A DNA stretch of 5,693 nucleotides, from assembly GCA_030599705.1 (NCBI GenBank), contig JAUVNM010000134.1, positions 1-5,693 on the forward strand, in the 5' to 3' direction. The stretch's first letter is position 1; the number at the start of each line of letters is the position of its first letter. Positions 1 through 5,638 of the stretch are shown piece by piece. A program made the position numbers and the translations under genes. Source of the stretch: Gammaproteobacteria bacterium. Its GTDB lineage: Bacteria; Pseudomonadota; Gammaproteobacteria; UBA9214. Under the pieces are notes generated by a model. The model had not been told where the DNA came from. It did not search any database and saw only the letters and a list, made by a program, of their open reading frames with translations.

Positions 1-6
1 AGCTGG

Positions 7-18
7 CTCCTACTCCTT
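7..18 (-). promoter_or_regulatory. Ribosome binding sites for the next gene (probably hynL) beyond the left edge
   Basis: Reading the minus strand, AAGGAG (18 to 13) begins inside the isp2 stop codon and is followed by a second GGAG (10 to 7), leaving 6 nt to the window edge. This implies a start codon within a few bases outside the window. In known hynS-isp1-isp2 loci the next gene is the NiFe large subunit hynL; its identity here is inferred from order only. Confidence 0.55.
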
Positions 19-1276
19 AATCATCCGCCAGATGCTCGGCGATGGTCTCCGTCAGGCTGAGCACCGGTATATCCATGTGGTATTCCTCGAGGCCCTCCTC
101 GAGGTGGATGCGGCAATTCGAGCAGGCGGATACCAGCCCGTCTGCATGCACGGCATCGAGCTGCGCCTTCTTGCGGTTGAAAGCCTTGAGGCGCATATCA
201 TCGGCCCGTTCATTGCTGCTGACACCACCACCGGCGCCGCAACACCAGTTCATGGTGCCGGTATCCGGCATTTCGACAAAGTCATCCGCCACCATGTTGA
301 GCAGGTTGCGGGGCTGTTCCACCACGCCGCCACGGCGCGCAATCTGGCAGGGATCGTGATAGGTGAGGCGCTGGGTCTCCTTGCCGGTCGTCTTCAGCCG
401 CCCTTGCTTGCGCAACTCATCCAGCACTTCCAGGATATGCACGACCTTGAAATCAAATGGTTTGCCGACCAGGTTGGGGCCTTCCCAGCGAATCGCCATG
501 TAGGCATGGCCGCACTCGGGACTGATGACGGCCTTGACCTTGAGTTTCTCCGCCGCATCCACGATGCGCTGCACCAGTTCGGCGGCAATCTCGGAGACGC
601 CGATCTGGATGCCGCTGTTGGTGGCCTCGAAGGCCTCGGAGGAAATCGTCCAGGAGACGTTGGCCTGTTTGAAGATCTTCGCCATTGCACCCATGTATTC
701 CGGGAAATTCATGATCTCCATGGAAGACAACAGGCACATGTATTCGGCCCCTTCCACATCCACCGGTATCTTCAGGCCGATTTCCTCTTCCATATGCCGT
801 ATCTGCGCCTGCAGCGCGGGTAGCTTGACGCCCATGGGACTGCCGATGGTGACTGCCCGTTTGGTCGCGCTGATCAGGCCTTCCGGCGCATGGCCGGCGG
901 CCGCCATCCCCTCGCGCATCTTGCGGATCATGTAGGTAATGTCGTTGCCGACGGGGCACACCATGGAACAGCGCCCGCACAGCGTACAGGTGTCATAGAC
1001 CAGTGTTTCCCACTTGCTCAGCTCTTCATCAGTCACCGGCTTGCTCAGGCCGAACGCCCTGGCAGACCGGCCCCAGAAGGTGTATTCCTGCTTCCAGATA
1101 CGGCGCAGCGGCTCCAGCTTGTAAATGGGTGTGAGTGTCGGGTCACCGGTTTCGGTGAAGAACAGGCAGGCCTCTGAACACATGCCGCAATGCACGCAGC
1201 TGCTGAAAAAGGCCGCCACCGGTGCATCGATCTGCTCCTTGAAGGCAGCGATGCCGCGTTCCAGGGAGGCGCTCAT
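17..1276 (-). CDS. isp2: Isp2, HdrD/DsrK-like iron-sulfur protein of Isp-type [NiFe] hydrogenase
   Basis: A 419-residue soluble iron-sulfur protein, predicted to pass electrons between the hydrogenase/Isp1 membrane module and a cytoplasmic partner, as HdrD and DsrK do in related complexes. Two ferredoxin-type [4Fe-4S] motifs lie near the N terminus: C27-x2-C30-x2-C33-x3-C37 and C97-x2-C100-x2-C103-x3-C107-P. The C-terminal half has one full CCG (cysteine-rich) signature: C310, 34 residues, C345-C346, 38 residues, C385-x2-C388. This matches the family that binds the noncubane cluster of heterodisulfide reductase. The first CCG repeat (about 178-300) is degenerate: only C181 and C255 remain, with no CC pair, as in DsrK-type proteins. 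There is no signal peptide or membrane helix. The start ATG shares ATGA with the isp1 stop and has GGGGAG 7 nt upstream. Electron partner and direction are inferred. Confidence 0.9.
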   Translation of the reverse strand: MSASLERGIAAFKEQIDAPVAAFFSSCVHCGMCSEACLFFTETGDPTLTPIYKLEPLRRIWKQEYTFWGRSARAFGLSKPVTDEELSKWETLVYDTCTLCGRCSMVCPVGNDITYMIRKMREGMAAAGHAPEGLISATKRAVTIGSPMGVKLPALQAQIRHMEEEIGLKIPVDVEGAEYMCLLSSMEIMNFPEYMGAMAKIFKQANVSWTISSEAFEATNSGIQIGVSEIAAELVQRIVDAAEKLKVKAVISPECGHAYMAIRWEGPNLVGKPFDFKVVHILEVLDELRKQGRLKTTGKETQRLTYHDPCQIARRGGVVEQPRNLLNMVADDFVEMPDTGTMNWCCGAGGGVSSNERADDMRLKAFNRKKAQLDAVHADGLVSACSNCRIHLEEGLEEYHMDIPVLSLTETIAEHLADD

Positions 1277-1932
1277 GAGTTCACTCCCCGGTACCCGGAA
1301 ATCGCGCCGTTATAGTAGCGCGCCACGAATAACGTGAAGGCATGTGCCAGCTTGGTGAATGGAAACGCCACCATCAGCAGCTCCACACTGAAAATGTGGA
1401 TGGCAATCAGCAGCGGTGGTGAAAACCCGATGCGGTGAAAGGCGATATAACCGGTGACCAGTGGCAGGATGGTCACGAACCAGACCAGGTAATCCTGGAA
1501 TCGCGACAGGAACCGCAGCACCGGGTCCTTCAGGCGATGTATCAGCACCGCCACCAGTGCAATGATGGTCACCACGGTTGTGGCATCGACCACCGGCGTC
1601 GGCAGGGCCGGCCAGCTGACACCCAGCACTTCATCGATCAGCAGGATGTGCGGGGCGAACAGCAGGATGGTAATGAACAGGCCGAAATGGAATATATAAC
1701 CGGCCACCACGGTAAAGGTCGAACGCTTGAAAGTACCCTTGTCCGGCACCGACCGCGTTATGATCGTGCGCAATCCCCCGGCAACAGCGGACCCGCGGGC
1801 TTCCGCCAGGTCCGGTTTCCTGCCCAGTACCAGTATCTCGAGAATCCGTACGGCCATCCCGAGTACGAATATGATGGTGGCGCCCTGCAGACCGGGACCA
1901 CGCACCCACAGGAGAAATTCGGTTTCACTCAT
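1273..1932 (-). CDS. isp1: Isp1, NarI/DsrM-like cytochrome b membrane subunit of Isp-type hydrogenase
   Basis: A 219-residue integral membrane protein with about five hydrophobic segments near residues 17-36, 73-99, 114-131, 146-165 and 174-202. This is the fold and length of the NarI/DsrM cytochrome b family. Histidines in or near helices are H82, H95, H132, H166, H179 and H197. The 18-residue spacing of H179 and H197 equals that of the two haem-ligand histidines in the last helix of NarI, and H82 lies in a helix 2 motif (FHFG) like the NarI helix 2 ligand. It probably anchors HynSL and Isp2 and exchanges electrons with quinone. It starts 2 nt after the hynS stop, with AAGGAG 8 nt upstream of the ATG, and overlaps isp2 by 4 nt, so the three are translationally linked. 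Exact haem ligation is not established here. Confidence 0.9.
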   Translation of the reverse strand: MSETEFLLWVRGPGLQGATIIFVLGMAVRILEILVLGRKPDLAEARGSAVAGGLRTIITRSVPDKGTFKRSTFTVVAGYIFHFGLFITILLFAPHILLIDEVLGVSWPALPTPVVDATTVVTIIALVAVLIHRLKDPVLRFLSRFQDYLVWFVTILPLVTGYIAFHRIGFSPPLLIAIHIFSVELLMVAFPFTKLAHAFTLFVARYYNGAISGYRGVNS

Positions 1933-1934
1933 GG

Positions 1935-3026
1935 CTATTTCTCCTTGTCGAGATCATCGATGGTCACTTTTTCATGCGCCTTTTCTGCGCGTGAGTGCTT
2001 GGCACGATTCATTGCGCCCAGGGCGATACCGGCCGCGGCCCCGGCGCCGATGGCATAGGTAGCGGTACGCCCGATGTCCCCGGTCGGTGTGGAAATCGCC
2101 TTGTAGAAACCGCCGCCGTCCCAGAAATCCGGTTCCGAGCAGCCAAGGCAGGGATGCCCGGATTCGATCGGGAAGCTGGTGCCCTCGTTCCATTTGGTGG
2201 TGGCACAGGCGTTGTAGGTCGTCGGACCCTTGCAGCCCAGCTTGTACAGGCACCAGCCCTTCTTCGCGCCCTCGTCATCAAAGGTCTCGGCAAACAGGCC
2301 CTTGTCATAGAACGGACGGCGATAACAGCGGTCATGAATGCTCTTGCCGTAGAACGCAACGGGACGGCCAAGCGCATCCAGTTCCGGGATGGCCCCGAAG
2401 GTCAGAAAGTGCGCCAGCACACCGGTAATCACGACCGGGATCGGAGGACACCCCGGAACATTGATAATCGGCTTGTCCTTGATCAGGTCGGACACCGCTA
2501 CGGCGCCGGTCGGGTTTGGTTTGGCGTGCGGTATGCCGCCAAACGCCGCGCAGGTCCCGACCGAAATAATGGCGGCGGCGCCCATCGCGGTATCCATCAG
2601 CATGTCCTTGTTGCTGATACCGGCAATGGTGGAATAACCCGGGTTGGCCGTCGGGATTGACCCGTCGACAACCAGGATGTACTTGCCGTAGTTCTCCTCC
2701 ATCGCCGCTTCACGCGCGGCTTCCGCGGCCGTGCCGGAGGCCGCCTGCAGGGTGTGATGGTAGTCCAGCGAGATGGCATCGAAGATCAGGCCTTCCACCG
2801 TCGGGGAATGCGAGCGCGTCAGCGACTCGGTACAGCCGGTACACTCCTGGAAGGACAGCCAGATCACCGAAGGTCGCCGCGCCTTCTCCAGGGCCGCGGC
2901 GATCGCCGGCACCATGCTTGGCGGCAGCGCCATCATCGAGGCCGTTGCCGCACAGAATTTAAGGAACCCGCGCCGGGAAATTCCCTGTTTTCGCAGTATT
3001 TCACCCAGCGTCTTGTCGTTCGACAT
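1935..3026 (-). CDS. hynS: [NiFe] hydrogenase small subunit HynS, Tat-exported, Isp-type
   Basis: A 363-residue small subunit that carries the electron relay of an uptake/bidirectional hydrogenase. The N terminus has a twin-arginine motif, SRRGFLK at 17-23, then a hydrophobic stretch to about residue 46, so the folded heterodimer should be exported to the periplasmic face. Proximal cluster ligands are C62, C65, C159 and C193. Distal cluster ligands are H231, C234, C259 and C265. Medial cluster ligands are C274, C293 and C296, with P286 at the fourth position, as expected for a [3Fe-4S] cluster. G64 and G164 occupy the sites of the two extra cysteines of oxygen-tolerant enzymes, so a standard [4Fe-4S] proximal cluster is expected. 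Residues about 321-339 form a glycine/alanine-rich hydrophobic stretch that may be a weak membrane helix, followed by a charged tail. The ATG overlaps the preceding stop by 1 nt (TAATG), with AGGAG 7 nt upstream. Confidence 0.96.
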   Translation of the reverse strand: MSNDKTLGEILRKQGISRRGFLKFCAATASMMALPPSMVPAIAAALEKARRPSVIWLSFQECTGCTESLTRSHSPTVEGLIFDAISLDYHHTLQAASGTAAEAAREAAMEENYGKYILVVDGSIPTANPGYSTIAGISNKDMLMDTAMGAAAIISVGTCAAFGGIPHAKPNPTGAVAVSDLIKDKPIINVPGCPPIPVVITGVLAHFLTFGAIPELDALGRPVAFYGKSIHDRCYRRPFYDKGLFAETFDDEGAKKGWCLYKLGCKGPTTYNACATTKWNEGTSFPIESGHPCLGCSEPDFWDGGGFYKAISTPTGDIGRTATYAIGAGAAAGIALGAMNRAKHSRAEKAHEKVTIDDLDKEK

Positions 3027-3448
3027 TATTGCTCTCCTGTCTGCTGCGCGAGTTGCGCCTCAAGGTTTTCAAGCGCTTCCCTGATATCCTCGACCGGTGC
3101 CTGCAATATCCGTGGCAAGCGGCACACCTCGACAAACTTGCCAATGACTTCATTGTCATTGTTGTAATGGGTAATCAGCCAGACACCCGGGAAACGGGTC
3201 TCGAGGATCTCGCTGGGTCCGAGCGCTGACAATTGCGCGACGATCTCGCCCCGGCCCAGGGTGTCGAGCAGCTTCTCCTCCTCTCCCGGCGCCAGGGGGA
3301 TGCTGCGCAAATCGATTACCGTGTGCCCGCCGTCATCCAGCAGCTTTACCAGGGCATGCCGGATTTCATGCAGCAGCGGCTGCACGTTCCAGGTCAGGTT
3401 TTCACCAGCCTCTACCTTCAGTGTTTCTGTGTCTGTCATGTGTGGCAT
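3026..3448 (-). CDS. HupH/HyaF C-terminal-domain hydrogenase assembly protein
   Basis: A 140-residue protein matching the C-terminal conserved region of HupH/HyaF, proteins needed for maturation of hydrogenase, probably of the small subunit. Recognisable segments are VIDLRS (44-49), LGRGEI (64-69), the hallmark FPGVW (86-90) and CRLPRIL (109-115). The N-terminal half of full-length HupH (about 280 residues) is absent, so this is a single-domain form and not a broken gene: it has its own start and the frame is clean. I chose ATG 3448, 14 nt after the stress-protein stop, with GAGGG 11 nt upstream. A GTG at 3481 is possible but would overlap the previous gene, and ATG 3439 has no ribosome site. 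The stop shares one base with the hynS start, which fits a role with HynS. The cytoplasmic location is inferred from the lack of a signal peptide. Confidence 0.78.
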   Translation of the reverse strand: MPHMTDTETLKVEAGENLTWNVQPLLHEIRHALVKLLDDGGHTVIDLRSIPLAPGEEEKLLDTLGRGEIVAQLSALGPSEILETRFPGVWLITHYNNDNEVIGKFVEVCRLPRILQAPVEDIREALENLEAQLAQQTGEQ

Positions 3449-3462
3449 GGAATCATCTGCCC

Positions 3463-4296
3463 TCAGGTGACCGGGGGACACTGCGGCTCCGCGGACCAGA
3501 CCAGTAACGGGCAGTTGGAATGCCGGATGACCTCGGCGGTGACCGACTCATCCAGGGCACGCCGTGCACCCGATGCACCGTGCGTCGCCATGGATACCAG
3601 GTCGATATTCATCTCATCGATCTTGCCTAGAATTTCGCGTATCGGGCGCTTGTAGGTAGACATGTCCAGCGATACCTTCAACCCGGTATTGGCAAGCTTG
3701 ACGCTTTGGTCCTGCAGGGCCTCCTTGACGGCGGCGCGGTTGTAGTCCTTGCCGTCGCTATCCATCTCGTCATGAAACAGGATGACCTCCGAGTCATGCG
3801 CCTTCGCAAAGCGCTCCACACAAACGAGAATGGAAGCGGATATTTCCGACCCGTCCAGTGGAACCAGGATCCGCCGGAACAGGTTTTCCGTACGCTGGTC
3901 CGCCGGTTCTGCCCGGGTGCTGTGCAGGATAAAGACCGGGCAGGGCGACTGTTTCAGCACCTGCTCGGTAACGCTGCCTGCACGGACCCGTTCCAGCCCC
4001 GAGCGCCCGTGAGTCGACATCAGCAGCATGCTGGCCGGCAGCAGGATGGCGAACTTGACGATCTCCTCGACCGGGTCGCCCATGCGTGTCTCCCGGCTGA
4101 CGCTCCAGCCGGCCGTGCCCAGCGCCTCGTGAATATCCCCGGCATGTGCATCACCGCCGGCCTCGGTATCCTTGTCCGGAATCACGGTAAGCAGGGTTAT
4201 CCCGGTCGCCTCGCGAGGCGTTATCGAAGTCACATAGAGGAGAATTTCCTCTACGGATTCCGAGCCATCCAGCGGTAGCAGTATTGTGTTTTCCAT
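3463..4296 (-). CDS. Tandem-domain universal stress protein (UspA family)
   Basis: A 277-residue cytoplasmic protein with two UspA folds: about 1-127, opening with ILLPLDGSE, and about 140-268, opening with ILVPLDGSE. Usp proteins are nucleotide-binding survival factors made under starvation, oxygen limitation and other stress. Domain 1 has STHG (94-97), 9 residues, then GS (107-108), close to the ATP-binding consensus G-x2-G-x9-G(S/T) except that the first glycine is serine. Domain 2 has ATHG (237-240), but glutamate E250 replaces the phosphate-loop glycine before S251, so nucleotide binding there is doubtful. It lies 23 nt after hynD and 14 nt before the HupH-like gene, all on one strand, so it is probably co-transcribed with the hydrogenase. 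AAGGGG 9 nt upstream supports the start. Its role in hydrogenase biology is unknown. Confidence 0.92.
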   Translation of the reverse strand: MENTILLPLDGSESVEEILLYVTSITPREATGITLLTVIPDKDTEAGGDAHAGDIHEALGTAGWSVSRETRMGDPVEEIVKFAILLPASMLLMSTHGRSGLERVRAGSVTEQVLKQSPCPVFILHSTRAEPADQRTENLFRRILVPLDGSEISASILVCVERFAKAHDSEVILFHDEMDSDGKDYNRAAVKEALQDQSVKLANTGLKVSLDMSTYKRPIREILGKIDEMNIDLVSMATHGASGARRALDESVTAEVIRHSNCPLLVWSAEPQCPPVT

Positions 4297-4319
4297 TGCC
4301 CCTTTCCCCTTGTGTCAAT

Positions 4320-4835
4320 CTACCCGTATACCGGCTGCCGATCTGCCGGCAGCTGATTTTTTTCCGGCGTCCATTCCCGGATCAGGCGGATAACCTGGTG
4401 CGCTGCTTCCGGAAGCGCACGTTCAACCGTACCGCTCAGGGTCGACCCCCAGTCAATATTTCCGGGCTGAATCGCGACCAGTGCGCGGTTAGCGGGCAGG
4501 GCATCGGTGAGGTGTGCGATTGACAGCAGGTCACCCAGGCTGACTTCATGGACACTGCGCTTGGTCTTGCCGGCAAACCGGTCCATTGCCTCTCCCTCAA
4601 AGACCTCCACGGTACCCGGTGAATGATTCAGCTCGGCCGCATCGACGACGACCAGGTTGCCTGCATCTTCTATCCACGGCGCCAGCGTAAAACTCAGGGT
4701 ACCGCCGTCCAGGTAACTGACGTCGGGAAGTTCCGGAAAGTGTTTGCGCAGATACCCGAGCATGTGGATGCCGACACCTTCGTCGGAAAGCAGGGTATTG
4801 CCAATTCCCAGGATAAGCGTGTTGGTTGTCTGCAA
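4320..4835 (-). CDS. hynD: [NiFe] hydrogenase maturation protease HynD (HyaD/HybD/HupD family), TTG start
   Basis: A 171-residue endopeptidase of the M52 (HybD) family. After nickel insertion, such enzymes remove the C-terminal peptide of the hydrogenase large subunit. The fold start LILGIGNTLLSDEGVG (7-22) is diagnostic. The nickel-sensing residues are E19, D65 (VVVDAAE) and H96 (SVHEVS), with exactly the spacing of E16, D62 and H93 in E. coli HybD. The length is normal (about 160-170 residues). The start is TTG at 4835: the in-frame stop TAG at 4853-4851 lies just upstream and no ATG or GTG lies between, while GAGGAG sits 8 nt before the TTG. The next in-frame ATG is residue 25, after the essential glutamate. 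It is the first gene of the leftward operon, so protease dose may be tuned separately (see the inverted repeat in its leader). Its substrate, HynL, would lie outside the window. Confidence 0.95.
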   Translation of the reverse strand: MQTTNTLILGIGNTLLSDEGVGIHMLGYLRKHFPELPDVSYLDGGTLSFTLAPWIEDAGNLVVVDAAELNHSPGTVEVFEGEAMDRFAGKTKRSVHEVSLGDLLSIAHLTDALPANRALVAIQPGNIDWGSTLSGTVERALPEAAHQVIRLIREWTPEKNQLPADRQPVYG

Positions 4836-4843
4836 TGTGCAGG

Positions 4844-4849
4844 CTCCTC
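4844..4849 (-). promoter_or_regulatory. Shine-Dalgarno site that fixes the TTG start of hynD
   Basis: On the minus strand GAGGAG lies 8 nt before TTG 4835. It is what makes the rare TTG credible. Five of its six bases fall inside the proximal arm of a perfect 11-bp inverted repeat, so the site could be masked in a longer leader RNA. Confidence 0.75.
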
Positions 4850-4864
4850 GCTAGTATGTGTTGA

Positions 4865-4870
4865 TTTGTA
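4865..4870 (-). promoter_or_regulatory. Predicted -10 element of the leftward hyn operon
   Basis: Minus-strand TACAAA (4 of 6 matches to TATAAT) occupies -12 to -7 if transcription starts at 4858. That start puts the centre of the FNR-type box at -41.5, the classic class II activator position. The leader would be about 22 nt and contain the hynD ribosome site but not the distal arm of the inverted repeat. There is no good -35 hexamer, as expected for an activator-dependent promoter. The start point is inferred. Confidence 0.45.
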
Positions 4871-4892
4871 CAGGAGCCTGCATCGTTGTTAG

Positions 4893-4906
4893 TTGATCCA
4901 TATCAA
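4893..4906. promoter_or_regulatory. FNR/Anr-type operator between the divergent operons
   Basis: TTGATCCATATCAA is an exact match to the FNR/Anr consensus TTGAT-N4-ATCAA, and the symmetry extends one more base pair on each side and then another (AGTTGAT/ATCAACT, 4891-4908). It lies in the only non-coding region of the window, about 58 bp from the hynD start and 86 bp from the hypC start, so it is placed to activate both operons under low oxygen. Control of hyn hydrogenase by an FNR homologue is known in purple sulfur bacteria (FnrT in Thiocapsa). Which regulator binds here cannot be seen. Confidence 0.8.
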
Positions 4907-4929
4907 CTCATGAATCGATTACGCGGGTT

Positions 4930-4935
4930 TAGTAT
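4930..4935 (+). promoter_or_regulatory. Predicted -10 element of the rightward hypCA operon
   Basis: TAGTAT (4 of 6 matches to TATAAT) would give a start near 4942, with the FNR-type box centred at about -42.5. This mirrors the leftward side. The leader to hypC would be about 50 nt and includes a short inverted repeat, ACCGG/CCGGT, at 4948-4965. The assignment rests on spacing and a partial match only. Confidence 0.4.
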
Positions 4936-4992
4936 GTGATGAACGGGACCGGCTCTATATCCGGTTGAATATAAGGGGATTGAAAAGCATTT

Positions 4993-5226
4993 ATGTGCCT
5001 GGGCATACCGATGCAAATCAGGGCCATCGACGGTTACACCGCGAACTGCGAGGCCAAGGGTGTACAGCGCGATGTCAGCCTGTTCATGATGCAGGATGCC
5101 GGCCTGCGGGTAGATGATTACGTCGTGGTGCATGTCGGCTATGCCATCCAGAAGATCACACCGCAGGAAGCACGCACGGCATGGGAGCTCTATGACCTCA
5201 TGCTGGAGGGCGAGGCCGGTGCATGA
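4993..5226 (+). CDS. hypC: Hydrogenase maturation chaperone HypC
   Basis: A 77-residue HypC/HybG/HupF family protein. With HypD it carries the Fe(CN)2CO group and then delivers it to the precursor of the hydrogenase large subunit. The N terminus MCLGIP is the family signature. C2, exposed after methionine removal, is the essential cysteine and fixes the start at this ATG even though the ribosome site (AAGGGG, 4973-4978) is a rather long 14 nt upstream. The second conserved residue, H47, lies in VHVGYAIQ. The length is typical (about 75-95). It heads a rightward unit with hypA and faces the hyn operon across the shared control region. Whether it serves only this hydrogenase or is the general HypC of the cell cannot be told from the window. 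Confidence 0.96.
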   Translation: MCLGIPMQIRAIDGYTANCEAKGVQRDVSLFMMQDAGLRVDDYVVVHVGYAIQKITPQEARTAWELYDLMLEGEAGA

Positions 5227-5638
5227 ACTTGCCGTCTGCCAGGCCCTGATCGAGCAAATCGAGCAAATCGTGCAGCGGCACGAGGCCAGCGAGGCAGTAC
5301 GGATTGAACTGCGCATTGGCCCGCTTTCCGGGGTTGAACCGCACCTGGTAGAGCAGGCCTTCCCCATCGCCAGTGCAGGTACGGTTGCTGCCGACGCCGA
5401 GCTGGTCATTGACAGCCTGCCGGTAATGGTCCGTTGCGCGGAGTGTGGCAGCACCACCAGCGTGCTCCCGAACCGGCTGGTCTGCGCCAGCTGTGGCGAC
5501 TGGCATACGACCCTGGTCAGTGGCGACGAACTGGAGCTGTACCGGGTGGAACTGATGAGTAGCGCAGCAGATGACCAGCAGGAGTTCGCCCGCAAACAGG
5601 CGACGAACAGGAAAAAAAATTTTTTGAGCCCCCGATGA
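5219..5638 (+). CDS. hypA: Hydrogenase nickel incorporation protein HypA, with unusual C-terminal tail
   Basis: HypA inserts nickel into the large subunit together with HypB. Translation from GTG 5219 gives MHELAVCQAL, placing the nickel ligand H2 correctly. GGAGGG (5205-5210) lies 8 nt upstream, and the gene overlaps the hypC stop by 8 nt. Longer in-frame starts upstream would bury H2 and lie inside hypC. The structural zinc site is C73-x2-C76 and C89-x2-C92. Conserved family positions run to about residue 113 (DELELYRVEL), where HypA proteins (about 113-118 residues) normally end. Here the frame continues 27 more residues, lysine- and glutamine-rich, to a stop at 5636-5638 inside the odd homopolymer-rich end. 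The tail may be real, a frameshift, or an assembly error; the core assignment is firm, the 3' end is not. Confidence 0.88.
   Translation: MHELAVCQALIEQIEQIVQRHEASEAVRIELRIGPLSGVEPHLVEQAFPIASAGTVAADAELVIDSLPVMVRCAECGSTTSVLPNRLVCASCGDWHTTLVSGDELELYRVELMSSAADDQQEFARKQATNRKKNFLSPR

Larger units (their letters stand above)
4838..4882. repeat. Perfect 11-bp inverted repeat in the hynD leader
   Basis: TGCAGGCTCCT (4838-4848) and AGGAGCCTGCA (4872-4882) are exact reverse complements separated by 23 nt. In RNA made leftward from a start to the right of 4882, the arms would pair and bury the hynD ribosome site, 2 nt from the TTG start. Alternatively, as DNA, the arms flank the predicted -10 and start point and could be an operator. 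It is too far from any stop codon to be a terminator of hypCA or hynD. Confidence 0.75.

Noticed and set aside
32..823. 263-residue open frame on the plus strand opposite isp2
   Set aside because: The opposite strand encodes a protein with all expected cysteine motifs; this frame is a histidine/glycine-rich shadow without a ribosome site.
3439..3481. GTG 3481 or ATG 3439 as start of the HupH-like protein
   Set aside because: GTG 3481 adds 11 non-conserved residues and overlaps the stress-protein gene; ATG 3439 lacks a ribosome site. ATG 3448 has GAGGG at acceptable spacing.
4913..4920. AATCGATT 8-bp palindrome
   Set aside because: It is short enough to occur by chance and has no consensus match or symmetric placement.
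4910..4939. Nine-codon open frame MNRLRGFSM in the divergent region, a possible leader peptide
   Set aside because: It has no ribosome site, begins upstream of the predicted hypCA start point, and lacks any codon pattern typical of an attenuator.
4948..4965. ACCGG/CCGGT inverted repeat in the hypC leader as a riboswitch or attenuator
   Set aside because: The stem is only 5 bp with an 8-nt loop, no T tract follows, and it does not cover the ribosome site; noted only as a weak hairpin.
4836..4992. Sigma-54 promoter for hydrogenase control by an HoxA/NtrC-type regulator
   Set aside because: No TGGCAC-N5-TTGC-like element is visible on either strand of the intergenic region, while a perfect FNR-type box is present.
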